In this document: piece by piece, positions 40,752 through 49,158 of the stretch
Layout: every line of letters starts with the position of its first letter
How positions within the stretch are numbered: position 1 is the first letter of the stretch
Origin: Tomitella biformata AHU 1821
GTDB taxonomy: Bacteria > Actinomycetota > Actinomycetes > Mycobacteriales > Mycobacteriaceae
DNA: 64,000 nucleotides
Direction: 5' to 3'
Assembly (NCBI RefSeq): GCF_000524475.1
Contig: NZ_BAVQ01000072.1
Span: forward strand, 1-64,000
Program-made: the position numbers and the translations under genes
Notes under the pieces: generated by a model
What the model saw: only the letters and a program-made list of their open reading frames with translations
Told to the model about the DNA's origin: nothing
Databases searched by the model: none

Positions 40752-42161
40752 TTGGCTACCATTGGGCGAGCGGGCGGCGACCAGATCCCGCTGAGATTGT
40801 CCCTGGGCCTCGGCTCGGGCTCAATGCTCCAACCGCTGAACTCGTCGATGATCGCGGTCGCGATCATCGCGATCGCGGATCAATTCGGCTCCATCGACGG
40901 CACCGCGTGGGTGATCTCGGGGCTCTACATCGCGACGGCCGTCGTCTCACCCGCGGCGGGCCGGCTCGGCGTGCTGTTCGGGCCCCGCCGGATGTACCTC
41001 GCGGGGCTGGCGATCATCGGGGTCGGCTCGATCGTCGGCGCGCTGGCGCCGACGATCGGCTGGCTCATCGCCGCCCGCATCCTCCAGGGCATCGGCACCG
41101 CCAGCCAATACCCGACGGCGATGATGATCGTCCGCAACGTCGTGGACCGCACCGGCGGCACCGCGCGCTCTGCTCTCGCAGTGCTGACCATCTGCGCCCA
41201 ATCGATGGTGGCGCTGGGGCCCACGGTCGGCGGACTGCTCACCGGCATCTTCGGCTGGCAGTCGATCATGTGGGTCAACCTGCCGATGATCGCCATCACC
41301 GCGGTCTGGGTGCTGCGCGTCGCCCCGCCCGACGACGGCCCCGCCGCCAGCGAGGAGCACGGGTGGGCCAAGGCGCGGGAGATCCTCATCAAGCTGGACC
41401 TGCCTGGCACGGCGCTCTTCCTCGGCGGCATCACCACGACGATGCTGTTCCTGCTGTCGGTCGCGCATCAGCCGCAGTGGGCCCTGGCCCCGGTGATCGT
41501 GGTGTTCGGCGGGCTGTTCTGGTGGCGCGAGTGCCGGGCGTCGGCGCCGTTCATCGACGTGCGCACGATTATGCGGAACCGGCCGCTCACGATGACGCTC
41601 GGCCGCTCCATGGTCACTTACACCGCGTTCTACCTGGTCTTCTTTGGGCTGCCGCAGTGGCTGCAGGTGAGCCGGGGCCTGTCTGCGTCGCTGGCCGGGG
41701 CGCTGATGCTGCCGATCGCGGTGGTCAGCATCGGCTCGACCTTCATCGCGAACAAGATGTATGGCGAGCGGGGGCCGCGGCGCACACTCTTCGTCGGCAC
41801 CGTCGGCCTCGTGATCAGCGGCGTCATGATCGTCACGCTGCTCAATGACCAGGTGTCGCTGGGGATGATGATCTTGATCGCCGCAGTGCTCGGCATCCCG
41901 AACTCGTTCAACAACATGGGCAATCAGAACATCATCAACGCGGTGACCACCCGGGCGGAGATCGGCGTCGGGCTCGGGATGTACCGCACGGTGCAGTACA
42001 TCGCGGCGAATATCGCCGCCGTGATCATCGAGCTCGCGTGGGCCGACGGCATCAACGACGACGGACTGCGCCGCACCGGCCTCGTGATCACGGGGCTCGG
42101 TGCGGCGCTGTTGGTCAGCGTTATCTGCTCACGCTCGCTGCGGAGCCAACGGGTCCGATAG
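40752..42161 (+). CDS. MFS transporter (DHA2-like)
   Basis: 469 residues, about 12-14 membrane helices. Motif A-like GRLGVLFGPRRMYLAG and the LQGIGTASQYPTAM stretch point to the multidrug/DHA2 branch of the major facilitator superfamily. Starts with TTG four bases after the upstream stop; the ATG 24 codons in would delete part of helix 1. Its 3' end overlaps that of the next MFS gene by 33 bp. Substrate unknown; co-expression with TetR and SDR fits an efflux or intermediate-export role. Confidence 0.85.
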   Translation: MATIGRAGGDQIPLRLSLGLGSGSMLQPLNSSMIAVAIIAIADQFGSIDGTAWVISGLYIATAVVSPAAGRLGVLFGPRRMYLAGLAIIGVGSIVGALAPTIGWLIAARILQGIGTASQYPTAMMIVRNVVDRTGGTARSALAVLTICAQSMVALGPTVGGLLTGIFGWQSIMWVNLPMIAITAVWVLRVAPPDDGPAASEEHGWAKAREILIKLDLPGTALFLGGITTTMLFLLSVAHQPQWALAPVIVVFGGLFWWRECRASAPFIDVRTIMRNRPLTMTLGRSMVTYTAFYLVFFGLPQWLQVSRGLSASLAGALMLPIAVVSIGSTFIANKMYGERGPRRTLFVGTVGLVISGVMIVTLLNDQVSLGMMILIAAVLGIPNSFNNMGNQNIINAVTTRAEIGVGLGMYRTVQYIAANIAAVIIELAWADGINDDGLRRTGLVITGLGAALLVSVICSRSLRSQRVR

Positions 42162-43856
42162 GCCCCCCGCTGACTCTGGGGCATCCGCCTCGAGGGTGTC
42201 CGCATTGAGGGCCTCGGAGGTGAGGACCTGTCCGGCGATGGCCTCGGCGACGCCTGACTCCTCGGCCGCAGTGGAGGCGAGCTGCTCGAGGCCGCTCTCG
42301 TCACGCAGCTTCACCTCGCGGATGAAGATGATCGCGACGAAGGCCAACACGGAGATGACGGCGGAGACGAGGAAGATCCGCGCGGTGGCGTCGCCGTAGG
42401 ACGCGCGCACGATCTCCTGGATGGGCCCGGGCAGCTCGTTGAGGTTGTTCAGCCCGGCCGCGCCCATGCCGCCGGTGTCGATGCCGAGGGCGGCGAGGCC
42501 CTTCGCGATCAGCGAGGCCACGTGGTTGGACAGCACCGCGCCCAGCACGGACACGCCGGCCGCGCCGCCGAGCGAGCGGAAGAAGGACACCGTCGACGTG
42601 GCCGAGCCGAGGTCCTTGGCCGCCACCGTGTTCTGCACCGCCAGCACGAGGTTCTGCATCACGCAGCCCATGCCGAGGCCCAGCACCAGCAGGTATGCGC
42701 CGATCAGCACGATGCTGGTGGTGTGGTCGATGGTCGCGAGCAGGAAGAACCCGATCGACATGAACACGGCGCCGCCGACGAGGAAGCCCTTCCAGCGGCC
42801 GAACTTGGTGATCAGCGCGCCGGAGACGCCAGAGCTGATCATCGAGCCGAGGATCATGGGCAGGGACAGCAGCCCGGCGATGGTGGGCGAGTAGCCGCGC
42901 GAGATCTGGAAGTACTGGCCGAGGAAGACCGCGCTGCCGAACAGTGCCACGCCCACCGAGATGCTGGCGATCGTGGCCAGGGTGGTGGTGCGGTCCCGGA
43001 ACAGGTGCAGCGGGATGATCGGCTCGGCGGCCTTGGACTCGACGAACACGGCCAGCGCGAGTACGAGGATGGAGCCGATGACCAGGGCGAACGACAACGC
43101 TGACGTCCACTCGAAGCTCTTGCCCGCGAGGGTGACCCAGATCAGCAGGACGCTCACGCCGGCGGCGATCAGGGTCGCGCCGAGGTAGTCGATCTGGACC
43201 TTGCGGCGCACGATGGGCAGGTTCAGGGTGCGCTGGATGACGAGCATCGCGACGACGGCGAGCGGGACGCAGGCGAAGAACGTCCAGCGCCAGCCGAGCC
43301 AGCTCGTGTCGACGATGACGCCGCCGATGAGCGGTCCGGCGATGGTGGCGACGGCCATAACCGCGGCGATCGGGCCCTGGTAGCGGCCGCGCTCACGCGG
43401 GCTGAACATCGCGGCGATAACGATCAGGACCAACGCCTGCAGGCCGCCCAGTCCGAGGCCCTGGATGACGCGGGCACCGATCAACATCGGCACGGTGTGG
43501 GAGAAGCCGGCGAGCACGGACCCGAGGGTGAAGACCGCCAGCGCCAGCTGGACCAGCAGCTTCTTGCTGACTAGGTCCGAGAACTTGCCCCAGATGGGGG
43601 TCGTGGCGGTGGATGCCAGCAGCGTGGCGACGACCACCCAGGTGTACTGGTCCTGCGTGCCGTGCAGCGCCGGGATGATGACGGGCAGCGCGTTCGAGAC
43701 GATGGTCGACGACAAGAACGCGACGAACATGCCGAGCAGCAGTCCAACGAGAGCCTCGATGCGCTGGCGATGCGTCATGGTCTCGATAGACATCGGGGAC
43801 CCGGTGGGCTCGGGGGACGTGGCCGGAGGCGAGGCTTCGGCCTCGGTGTTCTTCAT
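42129..43856 (-). CDS. EmrB/QacA-type MFS drug exporter (14-TM)
   Basis: 575 residues. Begins MKNTEAEASPP, then ~14 membrane segments with the DHA2 signatures VSNALPVIIPALHGTQDQYTWVV, WGKFSDLVSKK (motif A), GLGLGGLQAL and SPRERGRYQG. Polar C-terminal tail of ~45 residues overlaps the tail of the preceding MFS gene on the other strand. AGGAG 5 bases before the ATG. A TTGCA-CTC-TGCAA inverted repeat (43945-43957) lies upstream, a possible repressor site, but no regulator gene is adjacent. Confidence 0.9.
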   Translation of the reverse strand: MKNTEAEASPPATSPEPTGSPMSIETMTHRQRIEALVGLLLGMFVAFLSSTIVSNALPVIIPALHGTQDQYTWVVVATLLASTATTPIWGKFSDLVSKKLLVQLALAVFTLGSVLAGFSHTVPMLIGARVIQGLGLGGLQALVLIVIAAMFSPRERGRYQGPIAAVMAVATIAGPLIGGVIVDTSWLGWRWTFFACVPLAVVAMLVIQRTLNLPIVRRKVQIDYLGATLIAAGVSVLLIWVTLAGKSFEWTSALSFALVIGSILVLALAVFVESKAAEPIIPLHLFRDRTTTLATIASISVGVALFGSAVFLGQYFQISRGYSPTIAGLLSLPMILGSMISSGVSGALITKFGRWKGFLVGGAVFMSIGFFLLATIDHTTSIVLIGAYLLVLGLGMGCVMQNLVLAVQNTVAAKDLGSATSTVSFFRSLGGAAGVSVLGAVLSNHVASLIAKGLAALGIDTGGMGAAGLNNLNELPGPIQEIVRASYGDATARIFLVSAVISVLAFVAIIFIREVKLRDESGLEQLASTAAEESGVAEAIAGQVLTSEALNADTLEADAPESAGGLSDPLAPQRA

Positions 43857-43944
43857 GATGCTCCTGGAGCTTCGGGATTCCCTCGAGAGCGGGGAAATTT
43901 AAGAACCGGACCCGGGTGCGGGAGAGGCGAGGCAGCGAGATTGT

Positions 43945-43957
43945 TTGCACTCTGCAA
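43945..43957. promoter_or_regulatory. inverted repeat upstream of the EmrB-type exporter
   Basis: TTGCA-CTC-TGCAA, 89 bases before the start codon of the minus-strand exporter, in a locally AT-rich stretch; operator candidate. Confidence 0.4.
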
Positions 43958-44122
43958 GTAAATTCGCGACAGTGAAACATTAGGGATTTGATTGCGTCCG
44001 CGCAAGCAATTTAGGTGTGATGATCGCCGCAGTGCAGACACCCCGGCTGTGTCCGGGCTAGTTGTCGCACCGAGTGTGCGATAGGGCGCTCAGAATCGCG
44101 ACCGGTCCGCGAGACTGGAGCG

Positions 44123-44950
44123 ATGGACCCACAGACGCTCCGCATCGGCGAGATCGAGTTCGAGATCGAGTTCGACGGCCCTGCGGACGGCACGCCTGTC
44201 CTGCTGCTGCACGGCTTCCCGGAGACCGCGGCGTGTTGGCGGCCGGTGGCCGAGCTGCTCGTCGGGCACGGCATCCGCACCATCGCTCCCAACCAGCGCG
44301 GATACTCCCCTGGTGCGCGGCCCCTCGTCGTGGCCGAGTACGCGATGGAGCTCCTGGTCGCGGACGTGATCGGGCTGCTCGACGCGCTGGGTCTGGCGCA
44401 GGTGGATCTCGTCGGGCATGACTGGGGCGCCGCGGTGGCCTGGGCCGTGGCCAGCATGCGCCCCGACCGCATCCGGAGCCTGACGACGCTCTCGACCCCG
44501 CACCCGGCAGCGTTCGGGCGGGCGCGCTCGCGGGACGGGGAGCAGCGGTCGAAGTCGTCGTATATCGACCTGTTCCGAGAAGCGGGGACGGCCGAGCGGC
44601 TGCTGCTCGACGACGGTGCGCGTCAACTCCGCGCGGTGTTCGGGGATGAGGTGGCGGCGGAGCTCGTCGAGGAGCATATCGCCACACTGACCGAGCCGGG
44701 TGCGCTGACCGCGGCGCTCAATTGGTATCGGGCGATGGGGCGATGGGCTGGCGACGACGCGCCGATCGCGGTGCCGACCACCTATATCTGGGGTGCGCAC
44801 GATGTGGCCATCGGTCGGATGGCTGCCGAGGGGTGCGGGGAGTTCATCGCCGCGCCATACCGGTTCATCGAGGTGCCCGACGCGGGGCACTGGCTGCCGG
44901 AGACCCAGGCGGGGGTCGTCGCATCCGCGATCCTCAAGTCTCTGGGCTGA
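44123..44950 (+). CDS. alpha/beta hydrolase, epoxide-hydrolase-like
   Basis: 275 residues. HGFPETAACW (oxyanion/HGxP motif) and VGHDWGAAVAW place the nucleophile Asp, not Ser, at the GxDxG elbow, as in soluble epoxide hydrolases and haloalkane dehalogenases. C-terminal Asp (IWGAHDVAIG) and His (DAGHWLPE) complete the triad. Substrate unknown. ATG at 44123 has only GGAG two bases before it and a GAGACT -10-like box six bases before, so it could be leaderless. Confidence 0.9.
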   Translation: MDPQTLRIGEIEFEIEFDGPADGTPVLLLHGFPETAACWRPVAELLVGHGIRTIAPNQRGYSPGARPLVVAEYAMELLVADVIGLLDALGLAQVDLVGHDWGAAVAWAVASMRPDRIRSLTTLSTPHPAAFGRARSRDGEQRSKSSYIDLFREAGTAERLLLDDGARQLRAVFGDEVAAELVEEHIATLTEPGALTAALNWYRAMGRWAGDDAPIAVPTTYIWGAHDVAIGRMAAEGCGEFIAAPYRFIEVPDAGHWLPETQAGVVASAILKSLG

Positions 44951-45087
44951 GGGGAAGCGCTGCCGGAGTTTGCCGGGACAATAATCCCTTCCTCAAGCAG
45001 TGGCCCGGGACACATTGGTAGCGTAATGAGGCTACTGTCAATCCACTGGGCGCAGCGATGTGGCTGGGCCGTGATGATGGAGGAATC

Positions 45088-45852
45088 ATGACTTCCGGAC
45101 CGAATGATCCCAACGTGCCCGGCACCCCTGATCCCTATCCCGGCGGAGTTCCTCAGCCGGGCGCCCCGGGAGCCGGCGCGCCGCAACCCGGTGGGCCGCA
45201 GCACCAAGCGCCCCAGTACGGGGCACCGCAGTACGGGGCCCCGCAGCATGGCGCCCCTCAATATCAGGCACCCCAGTATCAGGCCCCGCAGTACGGCGGC
45301 CAGCAGCCACATCCCTCGGGAATGAACCAGATGGCGGGAGCGGGGCGCCCGGCGGATCTGGGCATACGCTTCGGCGCGCGAATCCTGGACGGGATCATCG
45401 TCGGGATTCCCGTGGCCATCGTGTGGACGATCCTGCTCGTGATCGGCGGGGTCACGGGCTCGGTGGGATCATGGTTCTTCGGCGTGCTCGCCTCGGTCGT
45501 CGCGCTTGTCGCGGTCATGGGCTATTTCGCCTGGCTGGAGGCCAATAAGGGGCAGACTCTCGGCAAGCAGATCTGCAAATTGCGGACCGAGGGGCCGAAC
45601 GGCGGCAACCCGACGATGGAGCAGGCGGTCAAGCGCAACGCCTTCTACCTGTTCGGGTTGGGCGGATCGCTGATCAGTGCGGTGTTGAGCATCGGATTCT
45701 TGTGGATTATCGGGTCGATCATCTCCTTCATCGCCGGCCTGGCCGGGCTCGCAGCGATCATCATCATCGCGGTGACCATCAACTCCAGCCCCACGAAGCA
45801 GGGCAAGCACGATGAGTTTGCCGGTGGCACAAAGGTTGTCACCACCGGATAG
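45088..45852 (+). CDS. RDD-domain membrane protein with APQY repeats
   Basis: 254 residues. The first ~80 residues are a disordered Pro/Gly/Gln tract with pentapeptide-like APQY(G/Q) repeats, then the RDD domain: a D-L-G-I-R-F-G-A-R-I-L-D motif (Arg-Asp), GQTLGKQICKLRTEG (the third D/K signature) and three to four membrane helices. GGAGGA precedes the ATG. Function of RDD proteins is uncertain. No clear operon partner. Confidence 0.85.
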   Translation: MTSGPNDPNVPGTPDPYPGGVPQPGAPGAGAPQPGGPQHQAPQYGAPQYGAPQHGAPQYQAPQYQAPQYGGQQPHPSGMNQMAGAGRPADLGIRFGARILDGIIVGIPVAIVWTILLVIGGVTGSVGSWFFGVLASVVALVAVMGYFAWLEANKGQTLGKQICKLRTEGPNGGNPTMEQAVKRNAFYLFGLGGSLISAVLSIGFLWIIGSIISFIAGLAGLAAIIIIAVTINSSPTKQGKHDEFAGGTKVVTTG

Positions 45853-45950
45853 TTCGGCCATAACGCCGGTCACAGCACACGCCCGCGGCGTGCGCGGTGG
45901 CCGGCGTAGTCATGTGGTTGGCGGGTTGGCACCGGAGTCCTGCTACGCCG

Positions 45951-45956
45951 TATGGT
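45951..45956 (+). promoter_or_regulatory. -10 element of the leaderless RNase H transcript
   Basis: TATGGT with a TTGGCA -35-like box 19 bases upstream; predicted start at 45963, one base before the GTG at 45964. Confidence 0.45.
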
Positions 45957-45963
45957 CTAGTGC

Positions 45964-46515
45964 GTGATCATGGTCAGCACGGACGGCTCTTGTTTACGCA
46001 ATCCCGGCGGCGCAATCGGGTGGGCATGGGTGAACCATGAAGGCGAGTCGAAGTCGGGTGGTGAATCCAGCGGCACCAACCAGATCGCGGAGTTGCGCGC
46101 GCTGCTCGAGGCCGTGAAGGCACACCCCGGCGACGAGCCGCTGATGATCGAATCCGATTCCCAGTACGCCATCAAATGTGCCAGTGAGTGGCTGCCGGGC
46201 TGGAAGCGCAAGGGCTGGAAGACGGCCGGCGGCGCACCGGTCAAGAACCTGGAGCTGGTGCAGGCCATCGATAAGGCGATCACCGGGCGGACCGGCCCCG
46301 TGCGGTTCCGCTGGGTGCGCGGCCACGTGGGGAACCACTACAACGAGATCGCCGACCAGTTGGCGGGCGAGGCCGCGCGTGCGGTCAAGGCGGGCAAGCC
46401 CGCACCGGCCGTTTCCTCCCCGGCCGCACTCGTCGTCACTGCTCCAGCCCTGGCGGCCAAGTCGCCGATCGCCGCGCCGGCCGCCGAGCCCGACGACGAA
46501 TTCACCCTGTTCTAG
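45964..46515 (+). CDS. rnhA: ribonuclease HI (type 1 RNase H)
   Basis: 183 residues. The DEDD metal-binding carboxylates are Asp7 (STDGSC), Glu43 (IAELRALL), Asp65 (IESDSQYA) and Asp131 (NEIADQLA). It degrades the RNA strand of RNA-DNA hybrids. The last ~45 residues are an Ala/Pro/Lys-rich tail with no known domain. GTG start is leaderless. It meets the minus-strand membrane protein gene tail to tail 10 bases downstream. Confidence 0.92.
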   Translation: MIMVSTDGSCLRNPGGAIGWAWVNHEGESKSGGESSGTNQIAELRALLEAVKAHPGDEPLMIESDSQYAIKCASEWLPGWKRKGWKTAGGAPVKNLELVQAIDKAITGRTGPVRFRWVRGHVGNHYNEIADQLAGEAARAVKAGKPAPAVSSPAALVVTAPALAAKSPIAAPAAEPDDEFTLF

Positions 46516-46525
46516 CTTCTCGGGC

Positions 46526-46963
46526 CTAGAAGAACTGCCCGTTCACGAACCCCGCGACCAGCACTGCGGAGCCGCCGATCTCCCCGGCGATCAGCGCGAA
46601 CATGAACGCATGGGTGCCGCCGACGGGATGGGCGAACTGGTTGTCGGTGTCCTTGAGGAATCCGTGCGCGGTGTAGCTGACGATGGCCCCGACAAAGAAG
46701 AAGACGACCACCAGCATGGCGATCATGTTGACGGCCGTGGGCCAGCCGCTGAGCTCCACGAAGGCGGCCAGCAGCAGTGTCGCGAACGAGTACATCAGGG
46801 CTGCCCGATGAGCGATATCGACGTAGGGGTGCGCCAGGTGGTTCTCCGACGTCGCCATCTGCTGGTACTTCCACACCCCCAGCGCGAGGGCCCACAGGAA
46901 GATCAGCCCCGCGAGTAACAGGGTGACGCGGGTGTCCACACCCAACTCGGCGACGGTGTCCAT
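46526..46963 (-). CDS. four-helix membrane protein with conserved His
   Basis: 145 residues with four hydrophobic segments (about 13-32, 52-72, 77-98 and 118-140) and a loop ENHLAHPYVDIAHRAALM carrying three His, plus GGTHAF later. The His placement could bind heme or metal, which is speculation. Unrecognised family; homologous proteins probably exist across mycolata. It sits 21 bases after the adenylate cyclase stop on the same strand, likely one transcript. Confidence 0.65.
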   Translation of the reverse strand: MDTVAELGVDTRVTLLLAGLIFLWALALGVWKYQQMATSENHLAHPYVDIAHRAALMYSFATLLLAAFVELSGWPTAVNMIAMLVVVFFFVGAIVSYTAHGFLKDTDNQFAHPVGGTHAFMFALIAGEIGGSAVLVAGFVNGQFF

Positions 46964-46984
46964 CGTGTCTAGTCTTCCCCTCTT

Positions 46985-48133
46985 CTATTCGGCAACGTCG
47001 CCGCGCTCAGGATGTTTGCGGTGGCGCAACAGGTGTGGCCGCAGCTTGGAAAACCCGCGCACCTTGAGCGGGCGCAGCGATCTCGTTTCGACGGCGCCGT
47101 CCTCGGAGAGGGCGTCGTTCAAGGCGTTGTCGATCAGGACCGTGCCGGGCTTGGCAGAGCTGGTGAGCCGGGCCGCGATGTTGACGACGGAGCCGAATGC
47201 GTCGCCGAAGCGGAGCAGCACCGGGCCGTACGCCATGCCCACGCGGATCATCGGCAGGTCGTCGAGGCTTTTGATCGCGTCCTGCAGTGCGAGGCCGATC
47301 GCCGCCGCGTCGTCCGGGTTGGTGACCGCGAACATGACCTCGTCGCCGAGGTTCTTGATGATCCAGCCGTGGTTCTCCGCGATGACCCGGGTGGCGGTCG
47401 ACTCGAAGTCCTCGAGGAGGTCGGTCAGACTGCCGACGTCGATGCGCCGCGTGAGATGCGTGTAGCCGACCATGTCCGCGAAGCCGATGGCGAGCAGCTG
47501 CGTCTCGTTGGAGTCGGAGGCCCGCACGACCGTGCGCTCGACGGCGGCAGCCAGATGCCTGCGCCACACATGGGTCTGCAGCGACTGCATGAGCGGAAGC
47601 ATGAACTCCGTTGCGCGGTGCACGGAGTCGACGACGAACTCCTCCGCGAACTGCACCTGGCCGTCGTCAGGCTGGTTGGCGAGCAGCTCCTGGCCGAGAT
47701 GCCGGATCATCAGCGACACCTGCCACTCCGCCATCCGGGACATCGCCTGGGCCGTCGCGCGGACCATCGCCCCCTCGATGTCCGTGGTGAGCACGCCGAT
47801 CTGGGCCAGCTGGGAAAGGCCGCGCAGAGCCTCGACGTCGGCGTCCGTGTAGTTGCGCTCGGTGGGATCGGGGCTGATCGCGAAGCCCATCGCGGTCCAC
47901 AGCGCGGCCGTGTGCTCGAGGCTGACGCCGGTGAGCTCGGAGACTTCGTCCCGCGTGTACTTGCGCTCGCCGCCGAGCAGCGCCATCTCGGCCTCCCTCC
48001 GGACCCGGTCCAGCAGCTCGGGGGACAGCCGTGATTGGACCTCGCGGTTGACATCGTGCTGCTCGCTGATCCGGACGGCACTCTTGATAGCCAGGCCGTC
48101 CGGACTGGGCTCCGCTGAAGGGTCGGGGGCCAC
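46985..48133 (-). CDS. class III adenylate cyclase (Rv2212-like)
   Basis: 382 residues, close to the length of M. tuberculosis Rv2212 (388). The N-terminal ~200 residues form a helical autoinhibitory/pH-sensing domain; the catalytic homology domain starts near residue 208. Metal Asp220 (GFADMVGYT) and Asp264 (NLGDEVM), adenine-selecting Lys260, and the GSVVNIAARL motif with the transition-state Asn and Arg are present, so it should be active as a homodimer. Makes cAMP for Crp-type regulators. GTG start with AAGGAG. Confidence 0.9.
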   Translation of the reverse strand: MAPDPSAEPSPDGLAIKSAVRISEQHDVNREVQSRLSPELLDRVRREAEMALLGGERKYTRDEVSELTGVSLEHTAALWTAMGFAISPDPTERNYTDADVEALRGLSQLAQIGVLTTDIEGAMVRATAQAMSRMAEWQVSLMIRHLGQELLANQPDDGQVQFAEEFVVDSVHRATEFMLPLMQSLQTHVWRRHLAAAVERTVVRASDSNETQLLAIGFADMVGYTHLTRRIDVGSLTDLLEDFESTATRVIAENHGWIIKNLGDEVMFAVTNPDDAAAIGLALQDAIKSLDDLPMIRVGMAYGPVLLRFGDAFGSVVNIAARLTSSAKPGTVLIDNALNDALSEDGAVETRSLRPLKVRGFSKLRPHLLRHRKHPERGDVAE

Positions 48134-48333
48134 GACGCTCCTTCACTGCGGTCGGCGGGCTGTTGGTGCGAATACTAGTCGGTGGCACACGTGGCGCAAC
48201 CGCGATCGAGCCACTTGCGCCGAATTATCGGCGCTGCGGGTGGTCTGCGGCGGTCGATGTCCGCTGGTGAGTTGTGCGGTCGTGTCCGAGCAGTGTGGGA
48301 CAGTGGTGCATTGTCGATTGGAAGGAATCACCC

Positions 48334-49089
48334 ATGGCTTCGGGCACGCCGGCTGGACCGGTCAATGCGTCGTTGAGCAACGAGGAGTTGGCGCTGCTTG
48401 CGGCGGGGCTCACCGAGAACAAGCGGCCGACTGTCTATCTGCGAGAGGCGATCCCGAGCCTGGGGCTGCCGGAAGGCAGTTCCGCGCGGGTGGTGTCGAT
48501 CAGTGGACGCTCGCTCACTGTGAAGCCGCGGGGGGTGGCCGACGAGCTGCCGTTCGAAGCCGACGAGGTGCGGTTCACCCGCAAGGCGCCGGCCCCTGCC
48601 AAGCGCGCGCCGCGGAAGGCTCCGGCGAAGGCCGCGACGGTGAAGGTTCCCGCAGCCAAGGTGCCTGCCGCGAAGGTGCCTGCCGCGAAGGTGCCGGCTG
48701 CCAAGGCCGCACCCATTGCGGCGAAGGCCCCCGTGGCCCCCGCCTCCGCGCCGGTTGTCCTGCCGGAGTCAACGCCGGTAAAGGCTGTCCCGGTGAAGGC
48801 CACCCGAGCCCGCCGCGGCCCCGCCTCGGTGAGCGTGATCATCGAGGGGACCGCCGACAACGAGTGGACGGTGTCGGTGCTGCGCGGGGCGAAGCGGGTG
48901 GGCAAGCAGGCGTCAGTGCCCGCCGACGCAGTGGGCCGGGCGGTGACCGCACTGGGCGGTACCGCGTCCGTCGAGGTGTCCGGGCTGCTGAACGCGGCCC
49001 GCGAGCAGGCGGAGCAGCGTGTCGCGGACCTCGCCCGCCAATTGGAGGAGGCGCAGCGGGCGCTGAAGTCGTTGGAGTCGGGCGCGTAG
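48334..49089 (+). CDS. DUF6319-like protein with histone-like KVPAA tail
   Basis: 251 residues. Residues ~10-75 are a small folded region (LSNEELALLAAGLTENKRPTVYLREAIPSLG); residues ~88-160 form a low-complexity Lys/Ala/Pro tail with four KVPAA repeats, like histone H1; residues ~165-251 are a beta-rich domain followed by a coiled coil (EQAEQRVADLARQLEEAQRALKSLE). Probably binds DNA or RNA; function unknown. AAGGAA site precedes the ATG. Convergent with ilvD across a hairpin. Confidence 0.75.
   Translation: MASGTPAGPVNASLSNEELALLAAGLTENKRPTVYLREAIPSLGLPEGSSARVVSISGRSLTVKPRGVADELPFEADEVRFTRKAPAPAKRAPRKAPAKAATVKVPAAKVPAAKVPAAKVPAAKAAPIAAKAPVAPASAPVVLPESTPVKAVPVKATRARRGPASVSVIIEGTADNEWTVSVLRGAKRVGKQASVPADAVGRAVTALGGTASVEVSGLLNAAREQAEQRVADLARQLEEAQRALKSLESGA
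48643..48702 (+). repeat. four tandem 15-bp repeats encoding KVPAA
   Basis: Units AAGGT-(T/G)-CC-(C/T/G)-GC-(A/C/T)-GC-(C/G) run without gaps; the middle two are identical. They make the K-V-P-A-A tail of the DUF6319-like protein and are a likely site of length variation. Confidence 0.7.
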
Positions 49090-49105
49090 CTGGCCCCATG
49101 CCGCT

Positions 49106-49136
49106 TTCGCGGACGAATTGTCAATTCGTCCGCGAA
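49106..49136. terminator. 14-bp bidirectional hairpin terminator
   Basis: TTCGCGGACGAATT and its complement flank a 3-base loop between the converging DUF6319-like and ilvD genes. Confidence 0.75.
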
Positions 49137-49158
49137 GCCGGACGGGAAGGGCCGGAGG

